Below are positions 25,250 to 33,415 of a stretch of 64,000 bases of DNA, one piece after another. The notes under the pieces are model-generated. The model searched no databases, had not been told where the DNA came from, and worked only from the letters and a program-made list of their open reading frames with translations. The DNA is taken from NCBI GenBank assembly GCA_009695305.1, contig SIBG01000003.1, forward strand, positions 28,842 through 92,841, written 5' to 3'. Made by a program: the position numbers and the translations under genes. The stretch is from Opitutus sp. (GTDB lineage Bacteria; Verrucomicrobiota; Verrucomicrobiia; Opitutales; Opitutaceae). The first letter of the stretch is position 1; each line of letters begins with the position of its first letter.

Positions 25250-27105
25250 GGTGAAGGAAGTGCTGCGTAAAGTCGGCGGCAGAACTCGCCGCGTGTGACA
25301 CCGTCGCGTGCTGCGCTCTCGAGTCTCTGCCGAACTTCGGCCGGCAGGCGGGCGACGATCGGACGGGCCAACCAATCGCGGGCCGTGTCCGCCGCGAGCG
25401 GCTCGCGCGCCCGGGCCAGATAGTCCGGGAAGAAACCCTGCGTGCCGAGGAACTGCAGCGCCGCGTAGTCGGAAGCGGCACGGTCGATGTCCTTGAAGAA
25501 CGTGAGCACCTGGCCGGCGCGGAGGAGTTCACGTTGGAGGGAGTCGACGTTCACGCGGCGCGGCGGCACGCGGTCGCGGAGGGCGAGGTGCGCGGCGGTG
25601 GCGGCGGCCTGGCCGAGGGCCATCCAGGTCGGCTCGAGGCGGATGCTCGAAAATGCGATGTGCGTCGTCGACGCCGCAACCGGCACGAGCAGGCCGTCAA
25701 TCTCGCGCGGCACCATGATACGATAGGGGATCTGGTAGGGCTGCGTGTATTTCTCCAGCATCAGGATGTAGCCCTCGAGCGCGACATCGTGGCCGGGCTC
25801 ACGCTTGCGCACCGGAAAGCTGTCGATGGGATATTCGCCCGCGGCGATGCTGTCGGCGTGGATGCGCGTGCGGCCGAGGGCCGGCCCCACGATGAGATCG
25901 TTTTCGGTGAGGGTGTATTCGCCGATGAGGCGGCGCGCCTCGCGCACGTAGAGCTGCCAGGGGAAGTGGTCGTTGTCGGTGAACTCGTCCTTCGGGAAAT
26001 TGAACTGCCGGGCGAGCTGCCGATGTTCGGCGGGAATGTCCGCGTCGTTCTGCAGAAACCAAACGAGGCCGAGCGTCAGATTGCGGATGCGCGCGGAAAT
26101 CTCCTCCCGCTTCTCCCACTCCGCTTCCGGATAATCATAGTTCTCCTCGGTGAACGGGAAACCCAAGGGGCGCGGGTTCATGTTCACATCGAGTTTTCCA
26201 TTCGGAATGTCCGCCATCGAAAGCGAACGCACGACGGTGCCAAAGGTCGGCGCGTAATAGCCGAGTCCCTCCTTCATCTGTTTTGGCGGGGCGAATCGTC
26301 CCGCCCGCCAGTCGTCGAGGTAGCCGACATAGCGCACGCGGTCGTAGCCCGGCGGCGGTGCCGTCAGCACGTGACTGTTCACCGGATCTTTCGTGAGACA
26401 AAGGCGGTAGGTGTAGGCCGGCAGACGGCGGTCCCCCTCCCCGGTCGTTCCCGGCAGAAATGTGCGGGTCTCGTAGTCCATGTAGACCACACCGGCGTGC
26501 AGCTCGTTGAAATCGGCGCGCCCTTCCCGGCCCAGGCGAAACGCCGCACCTGCCGCCGCCGCCAGGTCGCCTTCGTAGGTCGCATCGATAAATACTCCGG
26601 CGCGAAACTCGCGACGCGCCCCGGAATCACGGTCCTTGGCCCACAGCGCAACCAGCCGGTTGCCGGTCCGCTCCGTGCCATCGAGTCGCTGCCGGCGGAA
26701 AACGCGAACTCGCTGCTGCTCGGCCACCATCGCGTCGAAGACTTTTTCCGCAACCGAAGGTTCGTAATAGTAACCATCGCGACAGAGTTTCACGTTTTCG
26801 TGGGCGGGTCCGTAAGTGCGGATGTAGTGGTCGCGCACCCGATCAATAAATTCCCGCCAGAGTCCGCCGATGGCTTCCTTGGTTTCGACGTCGGATTTCC
26901 CCAGACCGCTCGCGGCCATGCCGCCGAGGTGAGCGTGATATTCGAGCAGCGCCACGCTGCGACCCTGTCGGGCCGCCGTGACGGCCGCCGCAATCCCGCC
27001 CGGCGTGCCGCCGACGACGACGAGATCGAAATCCTCGGCGCGAATTCCCACTGCGGTGAGAGCGAGCAGAACCGCCAACGTCAGAAATCGCTGTAACGCG
27101 TTCAC
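25246..27105 (-). CDS. Exported FAD-dependent oxidoreductase
   Basis: A 619-residue protein with an apparent Sec signal peptide (about 1-23, ending IRA), immediately followed by the FAD-binding strand DLVVVGGTPGGIAAAVTAAR (27-46) and an acidic Glu55 closing the Rossmann unit. The C-terminal GPALGRTRIHADSIAAGEYP and PYRIMVPREIDGLLVPVAAS segments fit the FAD_oxidored (PF12831) group found in exported proteins of Planctomycetes and Verrucomicrobia, with no established reaction. A Sec-type signal on a flavoprotein is unusual and suggests cofactor loading after export. It overlaps its neighbours on both sides by four bases, so it is firmly part of the operon, perhaps oxidising a sugar released by the propeller enzymes. 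Confidence 0.82.
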   Translation of the reverse strand: MNALQRFLTLAVLLALTAVGIRAEDFDLVVVGGTPGGIAAAVTAARQGRSVALLEYHAHLGGMAASGLGKSDVETKEAIGGLWREFIDRVRDHYIRTYGPAHENVKLCRDGYYYEPSVAEKVFDAMVAEQQRVRVFRRQRLDGTERTGNRLVALWAKDRDSGARREFRAGVFIDATYEGDLAAAAGAAFRLGREGRADFNELHAGVVYMDYETRTFLPGTTGEGDRRLPAYTYRLCLTKDPVNSHVLTAPPPGYDRVRYVGYLDDWRAGRFAPPKQMKEGLGYYAPTFGTVVRSLSMADIPNGKLDVNMNPRPLGFPFTEENYDYPEAEWEKREEISARIRNLTLGLVWFLQNDADIPAEHRQLARQFNFPKDEFTDNDHFPWQLYVREARRLIGEYTLTENDLIVGPALGRTRIHADSIAAGEYPIDSFPVRKREPGHDVALEGYILMLEKYTQPYQIPYRIMVPREIDGLLVPVAASTTHIAFSSIRLEPTWMALGQAAATAAHLALRDRVPPRRVNVDSLQRELLRAGQVLTFFKDIDRAASDYAALQFLGTQGFFPDYLARAREPLAADTARDWLARPIVARLPAEVRQRLESAARDGVTRGEFCRRLYAALPSP

Positions 27106-28289
27106 GGTTTTGAGTTTTTCAGCGCCGCCAGGTCAGCAATGCGCACACGCTCAATCTCCACGGACATTTTCGCGCCGGAATGCGCGATGTAGAGATAGCC
27201 GTCGTGCTCCATCACATGCGGGTAATCCACGGGGCGCCCGCCCACGACGTAGAACAGATGGTTGAACACGAGCCCATCGTCGCTCAGCGCGATCGTGAGG
27301 GGGTCGCGTTTCTTGGGATTCGAATTCGAGACGAGGACATAGCGACCATCGCTCAGCCGAAAGCCGTGCAGTTTCGAGCGGGCGTCGGGGAAATCAGTCT
27401 TCACCGGCGTGCTCCACGTGCGGCCGCTGTCGGTCGAGAACGAGCGGTAGATGTAGCCGCTTTTCCCGTTGTCGCGGAAAAGCGCCTGCAGGTTGCCGTC
27501 GGGCAGCGCCCACCAGATCGGCTCCTCGGCCTTGAGCGCGATGTCGCCGCCGGCGCCAACGACCGGCACAGAGATCCAGTCGTCAAGGCGCTTGACGCCG
27601 CCGATGAGGAACTCGACGCCGATGGCCTTGTAGTCGTGCTTGCGGCGGGTCATGGCCCATTCGCCGGACGGAAGTTTTTGCGGTGCGAAATTATTGATCG
27701 CGTTTTTCTGGACGACGCCGATGTCGTCCCACTTCGCGCCGACGGCATTCCAACGGAAGGCGCGCAGCTCAAGGCTGGGTCCGAAGAATCCTGCCGCCTC
27801 GTCGAGCGACACGAGCGCGAGCAACTCGCCGTTGCGCACCCAAAGGCCGCGGGCGATGTAGCGAAAGCCTTCCTTGTCGCGGGTATTGTAGTGGGGCATT
27901 CCGGGCACAAGGCCACGCGGCGCGCCGGTGAGGAGTTTCGGCGCATCCCACTTAACGCCATCGACGCTGGTGGAGTATTTCACGACCTGACCGCCCATGT
28001 CCTCGACCCGCGGACCGTCGCTCCACATGGCCCAGAAACGGCCGGCATGATGGACGAGATAATTGTGCTGGTTGACGCCCTTTTGCGCACTCACGTCGCT
28101 GACGACGATGTGCTGCACCGGCACGCGCGGGAGTTTTCCGAAATCGATCGTGTGCGGATCGGCCGGCACCCAGTCGGCGGCGAGCATGACGGGCGAGGCG
28201 GGGTTGGTGCGCGGATGCGGCGGCTTGGCCGTGGCAGCGAACGCAGCAGTCGCGAGCGAGCAGAGAAGAAGCGTGTGTTTGGTGTTCAT
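27102..28289 (-). CDS. Exported sialidase-superfamily protein, divergent third member
   Basis: A 395-residue protein with a signal peptide (about 1-22). It has one clear Asp-box, STDSGRTW, in the C-terminal third, plus degenerate propeller repeats such as STSVDGVKW and a KLHGFRLSDGRYVLVSNSN segment. It does not carry the CHASTI start of the other two copies, so it is a more distant paralog, probably with a different substrate contact. It starts 10 bases after the hydrolase-sulfatase gene and overlaps the FAD oxidoreductase gene by four bases. It is likely an exo-acting glycosidase or a related lyase; the exact reaction is unknown. Confidence 0.75.
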   Translation of the reverse strand: MNTKHTLLLCSLATAAFAATAKPPHPRTNPASPVMLAADWVPADPHTIDFGKLPRVPVQHIVVSDVSAQKGVNQHNYLVHHAGRFWAMWSDGPRVEDMGGQVVKYSTSVDGVKWDAPKLLTGAPRGLVPGMPHYNTRDKEGFRYIARGLWVRNGELLALVSLDEAAGFFGPSLELRAFRWNAVGAKWDDIGVVQKNAINNFAPQKLPSGEWAMTRRKHDYKAIGVEFLIGGVKRLDDWISVPVVGAGGDIALKAEEPIWWALPDGNLQALFRDNGKSGYIYRSFSTDSGRTWSTPVKTDFPDARSKLHGFRLSDGRYVLVSNSNPKKRDPLTIALSDDGLVFNHLFYVVGGRPVDYPHVMEHDGYLYIAHSGAKMSVEIERVRIADLAALKNSKP

Positions 28290-28299
28290 GGAAAAACTT

Positions 28300-30429
28300 T
28301 CAGCGGCGGCGTGGCCCGACATCACGCTCCCACGCGGCGAGCCCTGACTCCAATTCGCGCAGGCGGGCCGGCTGCTTTGCCGCGAGATCGAGGCGCTCGG
28401 CGGGATCAGTGTCGAGGTTGTAGAGCGCAGCGGCGGTGTCGCGCACAACGAGCTTCCACGGGCCGCGCCGCACGGCCTTCTCGTCGGCGTCGCGCCAGAA
28501 CAGCGTGCGCGGCGCGAGGGGCTCGCCGCGCAAGAGCACGCCGCTGAGATCGACGCCGTCGGGCCGCAGTCCTGCCGGAAGCGGTGCGCCGGTGAGCGCG
28601 GCGAACGTCGGCAGAAGATCCATCGTCATCGCCGTCACATCCGTCGTGCGGCCGGCGGCGATGCGGCCGGGCCAGTTGGCGATGGCGGCGACACGATGCC
28701 CACCCTCGTGGAGATCACCCTTTTCGCCGCGGAACGGGCCGTTGCTGCCGACGGAGAGGTAGGCGCCGTTGTCGCTGCAGACGAAGACGAGCGTCCGCTC
28801 GCGCACGCCGGCCGCGTCGAGCGCGGCGACGATCTGGCCGACGCTGTCGTCGACGGCCTCGACCATCTCGCGGTAGGCGCGCGGGCGCTCGGCCTTGGGC
28901 AGCGGGCCGTAGCGGTCGTCGCCATTCCACTCACGGCCGGTGGTGCGGTGCGCCGGATCGCGGCGGCCCTGCCAGGGGAAGTGCACGGCGAGCTGCGGCA
29001 CGTAGAGAAAGAAAGGCCGCGCCTGGTGCCCACGGATGAAACCGACGGCGTGCGCCGTCACCCGATCTACGAGGTAACCGGGCTCGTCGGCGAGCCGCTG
29101 GTCGCGCCACCAGTCGACGTTGCCGTCGCGCGAGACGTGCGAGTGGTAGTCGGGGTTGTTGTTGGAGCACCAGCTCTCGTGGAAACCCTGATCATTTGGC
29201 CCGAAGCGCGTGACATGGCCGACGTGCCACTTACCGAACACGCCGCCGCGGTAGCCGCGCGGCGCGAGCACCTCGGCGATCGTCGTGAAGCTCAGCGCGA
29301 CGCCTTCGTTCAACGTGAACCCAATCGCCGCCTCGATGCCTGCGCGCTGCGGATAGAGGCCCGTGAGCAGGGCGGTCCGAGTCGGGCTGCACACCGCGCC
29401 GTTGCTGTGAAAATCGGTGAAACGCAGCCCGCCCGCGGCAAGCCGGTCGAGGTGCGGCGTGCGGTGCTTCGTGCTGCCATAGCAGCCAAGATCACCGTAG
29501 CCGAGATCGTCGATGAGGATCATGACGATGTTCGGTAGCGGGGCCGCGGCCGTCACGTGCGGCGCCGCCGCGACGCGCGCCACGAATCGTGAAATCGCGC
29601 GCGCCGTCTCCGCCGCGTGAGGTGCGTCGACCACGTAGTGATCGGCGCCGGCGATCCATGAAAGCTCGATGTTCGCGCGCTCGGGCAGAAGCAACTGTGC
29701 GCGGGTTGGCCGCAGTTGGCCGCGGTCGCCCCAGACGCTCAAGACCGGAAGGTGCGTCTCGCGCAGAATGCGTTCGCCACTTTCCCATTCGGTCCACGCG
29801 CGCGGGAGGGCGGCGGCTTCCTCGGGTGTCCAGCGCTGCGAGCGGTAGCGCTCCTCACGCTGGGCGCGGGCATCGGCGGCCTGCGCATCGGTGCGCGCGG
29901 CGGCGGGAAACGCCTGCCGCTGCACCCGGCTGTGCGTCCAACCCTCGAGCGCCACCACGCCGCGCAGTCCCGCCGGGCGTCGGCCCGCAATCTCGATCGC
30001 GATCATGCCGCCGAGGCTGTGGCCGCCGATGATCCAGTTCGTGAGGCCGTGCTGCGCGACGACCTCAAGCACATCGGACGCGTAGCGTTCGATGGTAGCC
30101 TGCGCCGGCGCGGGCGGCGGCCAGCTCCTCCCCTGCCCGCGCGACTCGATGATCACGACCGGCAGATCGGCAGGGAGATTCTCGAGGAACGAGGGCTCCT
30201 GGAACTGCGTGCGGTCGCCGTGCGTCTCGGGGACGAGGACAAGTGTGGATTGTGCTGCGGCACCGGGGCGGGCGTAGGAGGCGAGAATCGCGCCGTCGGC
30301 GAGCGCGTGGGCGCGGAGAGAGAACCGCGGGTCGTCGCGCTTCGCCTTCGGTTGCACGCGGTGCTCGGCAGCGCCGGCGCCCGCGATGAGCAGACCGAGC
30401 AACAAGGAGAATGGACGACCCAATCGCAT
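28300..30429 (-). CDS. Exported fusion of alpha/beta hydrolase and sulfatase
   Basis: A 709-residue protein with a signal peptide (about 1-20). Residues 60-285 form an alpha/beta hydrolase with nucleophile Ser138 in GGHSLGG, Asp235 in SVWGDRG and His264 in AGADHYVVD. From residue 299 an S1-type sulfatase starts: NIVMILIDDLGYGDLG (Asp307/308, metal), CSPTR (347-351; Cys347 would be turned into formylglycine), GKWHVGH (399-405) and, later, VCSDNGAYLSV. It would remove an ester group and a sulfate from the same substrate. I see no stop or frameshift at the junction, so the fusion looks real. An anaerobic sulfatase-maturating or FGE-type enzyme must be encoded elsewhere. Confidence 0.88.
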   Translation of the reverse strand: MRLGRPFSLLLGLLIAGAGAAEHRVQPKAKRDDPRFSLRAHALADGAILASYARPGAAAQSTLVLVPETHGDRTQFQEPSFLENLPADLPVVIIESRGQGRSWPPPAPAQATIERYASDVLEVVAQHGLTNWIIGGHSLGGMIAIEIAGRRPAGLRGVVALEGWTHSRVQRQAFPAAARTDAQAADARAQREERYRSQRWTPEEAAALPRAWTEWESGERILRETHLPVLSVWGDRGQLRPTRAQLLLPERANIELSWIAGADHYVVDAPHAAETARAISRFVARVAAAPHVTAAAPLPNIVMILIDDLGYGDLGCYGSTKHRTPHLDRLAAGGLRFTDFHSNGAVCSPTRTALLTGLYPQRAGIEAAIGFTLNEGVALSFTTIAEVLAPRGYRGGVFGKWHVGHVTRFGPNDQGFHESWCSNNNPDYHSHVSRDGNVDWWRDQRLADEPGYLVDRVTAHAVGFIRGHQARPFFLYVPQLAVHFPWQGRRDPAHRTTGREWNGDDRYGPLPKAERPRAYREMVEAVDDSVGQIVAALDAAGVRERTLVFVCSDNGAYLSVGSNGPFRGEKGDLHEGGHRVAAIANWPGRIAAGRTTDVTAMTMDLLPTFAALTGAPLPAGLRPDGVDLSGVLLRGEPLAPRTLFWRDADEKAVRRGPWKLVVRDTAAALYNLDTDPAERLDLAAKQPARLRELESGLAAWERDVGPRRR

Positions 30430-30437
30430 GGACGCGC

Positions 30438-33350
30438 TCAGAACCGACCCGTGAGACCCAAGTTGAAGCGCGCGCCGTAGACGTCGCTAATCGTCACGCG
30501 GCCTTGGTCGCGGCCGGTGTAGAACTCGGGCCAGCGATTGAAGGCGTTGATCAGGTCGGCGAAGAGCGCGAAGCGCTGGCTGAACTTGTATTGCAGGCTG
30601 AAATCGGTCGTCTCGACGGGCCGGCGGCGCGTCTGCATGAACTCGACCGCGTTGAAGCCCGTGAGGAAGCCGCTCGTCCAGTTGTAGGCGGTGCGGAACT
30701 CGACCTTGCGCCAGAGAAACGAAAACCCGGCATTGACGGTCTCGGGCACGAACGCGACGAGCTCGGTGACGCCGTTGGCGTAGGTGCCTTGGGTCTTCAA
30801 CTTGGTGTAGTTTGCGAAAACCCGCACGCCGTTGAACGGCTTGGGCAGCATCGAGAGCTGCAGGGATCCGTTCAGCTCGAAGCCCTGGATGCGCGCGCGG
30901 CCCTGATTCGTCGTCGTGTTCAGATCGAAACCGGCGAAGTCGCCGCCGAAGCCGTTGTCGGCGCCGCCGGGGATGCTCTCGACGCCGCGCGCGATGAAGT
31001 CGCGGATGTCTTTCCGAAAGAAACCCGCCGAGATGACGCCCGCAGGCTCAAAGTAATATTCGAGCGAGGCATCGACGTTGCGCGAGTATTGCGGCTTCAG
31101 GCCGGGATCGTTCTGGGTGACGGTGCCGAGGCCGGTGGCGGCATTGTAGCCGACCGTGGTCGTCGGATAGAGGTCGCTCATGTTGGGACGCGCGGCGCCG
31201 GTGGAATAGCTCGCGCGCGCGATCAGGCCGGGGACGATTTCATACTTGGCGTGCAGACTGGGAAACCACTGGGCGTAGCTGCTCTCGCGGCGGGCGCGCG
31301 TGACCGTTGGGCGGCGCGGGTCGTTGTATTGGCCGGAGGCGTCGACCTCGGTCTTCTCATAGCGGACGCCGCCGAGGAGATTGAGCGCACCGAGCTGCAT
31401 GCGGCCCTGCGCGTAGCCGGCCCAGATGTCCTCGGTGATGTCGCTGAAATTGGGCGCGGCGGTGACGGACGTGCCGACGGGACGGAAAAGCTGCGGCTGC
31501 GAGTTAAAGGTCGCCCACGCTTTCGCAAAATCGACGCCGGGCAGCGAGGGCCACACGCCGGAGCGGTTGAAGACCGTGTAGGCCGGCTGCGGCATGATGA
31601 ACTGCGCGAGGTTGTCGTCGGCGTTGCCCTGGATGCCGTCAGCGCCGGTGAAACTCCAGTTGGGCCGCCCGACGGTGAGGTTGCGGTGCTGCTGGCGCCA
31701 CGTGCCGCCGGCCTTGAGATCGAGCGGGCCGAAAGCGGCGCGGAGGCGCTTGCTGTAGTCGAGCTTCACGTTGGCGACCTCCTCCTCGCCCGTCTCGGGC
31801 TGGTTCTGCATCTGCGCGGTGTAGCGCGTGAAATCGGCCTGGCCGAAAAGGATGTTCGGACCGTAGGTCTGGCGGAAGAGCGGGCGCGAGCGGTTGGCGC
31901 GGGTGTCGATGCTCATGCCGATCGGCGTGGGCAGCGAGTAGAGAAAGGTGCGGAGGTTGCTCTTGAAGTTCGAGGGCGCGAGCGAGGCCTGCGCCGCGAT
32001 CTCCTGCTCGCCGCCGAGGCGGGCCTTGCCGCCGAGATCGAAGAGATATTGCCGGCCGGTCTTCTCGTTGTTGTCGCCGTCAAACGACCACGTGGCGGCG
32101 AGCATCTCGGTGAACGAGTCGGTGAAGCCGGGCGCGACGCCAGCGGTGTTGTTGGCGCTGTCGCGCGGCGCGGTGCCGGCCTCGATCTGCGCGCGGCTCG
32201 CGCGGCTGTAGTCGGCGATGCGGCGGCCGCCGGCGACCGCGGCGGCGTAGACGAGGCGGTTGCTGTCGAAGAAATAGTAGTTGTGCTGGACCTTGAAATA
32301 CGCGTCTGCGCGCTCCCCGACGCGGAAGTCGAACTTGAGGCCGGCGCCGGCGCGGATGCGCTGGTTGACGTTGGTGAGCGTGCGGGCCTGGGTGTTGCGG
32401 CCGTCGGCCTCGAGGCGCTGCATCTGCGCGCGGTCGCGCGGCGCCTCGGTGTCGGTGTAGCTGAGCGAGAGCGCCAGGCCGATGTCTCGCCGCGGGCCGA
32501 CGCGCGTGAGCCAGGTGAGCGCGGCGTTGGGGCGGTAGTTTTTCAGATCGTCGCGGTGGGTGTTGTAGTTCACGCCGACGCGGTAGGTGAGCACGCTCTC
32601 GCGAAAATCGAGGGCGGACTTCGTCACGAGGTTGGTGGAGCCGCCGATGGAGTCGGCCGGCATGTCGGGCGTGGGGGCCTTGATGAGCTCGACCTCCTTG
32701 ATGAACTCCGCGGGGATCTGGTCGCTCTGCGCCCCGCGGTCGCCCTGGGTGTTGAAGCCGGAGAACGCGCCGCTGGCGCGCACCCCGTCGATGTTGAGCG
32801 CGCTGAACTCGACGGGCGTGCCGCGGATCTTGAGGCCGACGACCTCGCCGTTTTCGATTTCACCCGAGACGCCCGGCAGGCGTATCATGAAGTTGCCGAC
32901 GTTGCCATCGGCGACGCTGCCGAAGGTGTCCATCGAGACGACGTTCTTCACGTTGTCGGCGTTGCGCTGCTTGGTGATCGACGCGGCCTCGCCCTGACGC
33001 GAGCTGGAGACGGTGAAGGTCTCGAGCAACTGGACGCCGGTGGTGAGCGCGACGTTGAGCTCGGTGGATTGCCCGGCGGCGACAGTGACGGCCTTCGTGG
33101 CCAGTTCGAGGCCGGTGTAGTAGACGCGGACGCTGTGCGCGCCCGCCGGCACGGAGAGCGAAAAAGATCCGTCGCGCGCGGTGAGCCCGACCGCGGCGGC
33201 GCCGGGGACGGAAACCTCGGCGCCCTCGAGGTAGGCGCCGGTGGTGGCGTTTGAGACGCGGCCGGTGATGGTGCTCTGCGCGTGGGCGACGGCGGCGAGC
33301 AGGGAACTCGCGAGCACGGCAACGATGAGGGGGAAGCAACGAAGGTTCAT
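30438..33350 (-). CDS. TonB-dependent receptor with N-terminal regulatory-like domain, operon member
   Basis: A 970-residue outer-membrane receptor. A signal peptide (about 1-25, ending AHAQ) precedes a carboxypeptidase-regulatory-like beta domain (STITGRVSNATTGAYLEGA), then a linker with ETFTVSSSRQGEA, the plug (IRLPGVSGEIENGEVVGLKI, SALNIDGVRA) and a long barrel ending in RFNLGLTGRF. It belongs to the same operon as the sulfatase fusion (8-base gap), so it very likely imports the oligosaccharide that the operon degrades. No SusD-like lipoprotein is encoded nearby. The ATG at 33350 gives the signal peptide; the frame open upstream of it runs into the preceding gene's end and is not used. Confidence 0.9.
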   Translation of the reverse strand: MNLRCFPLIVAVLASSLLAAVAHAQSTITGRVSNATTGAYLEGAEVSVPGAAAVGLTARDGSFSLSVPAGAHSVRVYYTGLELATKAVTVAAGQSTELNVALTTGVQLLETFTVSSSRQGEAASITKQRNADNVKNVVSMDTFGSVADGNVGNFMIRLPGVSGEIENGEVVGLKIRGTPVEFSALNIDGVRASGAFSGFNTQGDRGAQSDQIPAEFIKEVELIKAPTPDMPADSIGGSTNLVTKSALDFRESVLTYRVGVNYNTHRDDLKNYRPNAALTWLTRVGPRRDIGLALSLSYTDTEAPRDRAQMQRLEADGRNTQARTLTNVNQRIRAGAGLKFDFRVGERADAYFKVQHNYYFFDSNRLVYAAAVAGGRRIADYSRASRAQIEAGTAPRDSANNTAGVAPGFTDSFTEMLAATWSFDGDNNEKTGRQYLFDLGGKARLGGEQEIAAQASLAPSNFKSNLRTFLYSLPTPIGMSIDTRANRSRPLFRQTYGPNILFGQADFTRYTAQMQNQPETGEEEVANVKLDYSKRLRAAFGPLDLKAGGTWRQQHRNLTVGRPNWSFTGADGIQGNADDNLAQFIMPQPAYTVFNRSGVWPSLPGVDFAKAWATFNSQPQLFRPVGTSVTAAPNFSDITEDIWAGYAQGRMQLGALNLLGGVRYEKTEVDASGQYNDPRRPTVTRARRESSYAQWFPSLHAKYEIVPGLIARASYSTGAARPNMSDLYPTTTVGYNAATGLGTVTQNDPGLKPQYSRNVDASLEYYFEPAGVISAGFFRKDIRDFIARGVESIPGGADNGFGGDFAGFDLNTTTNQGRARIQGFELNGSLQLSMLPKPFNGVRVFANYTKLKTQGTYANGVTELVAFVPETVNAGFSFLWRKVEFRTAYNWTSGFLTGFNAVEFMQTRRRPVETTDFSLQYKFSQRFALFADLINAFNRWPEFYTGRDQGRVTISDVYGARFNLGLTGRF

Positions 33351-33386
33351 GGCTGGTGGGGGTTGGGGGAAGCTGCAGGGCACAAC

Positions 33387-33413
33387 GATGGGCGGGTCAC
33401 GGACCCGCCCATC
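33387..33413. other. Perfect 12-bp-arm hairpin between two operon genes
   Basis: GATGGGCGGGTC and its exact reverse complement are separated by three bases. It lies in the 65-base gap after the VCBS gene's stop codon and before the TonB-receptor start. Without a T-tract it is not a good intrinsic terminator; it may reduce read-through, protect mRNA ends, or be a single REP-like unit. Confidence 0.6.
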
Positions 33414-33415
33414 CG

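Noticed and set aside
30411..33254. 947-codon open frame on the plus strand
   Set aside because: It mirrors the TonB-receptor gene in the opposite direction; the receptor has a signal peptide, plug and barrel end, the shadow has nothing recognisable.
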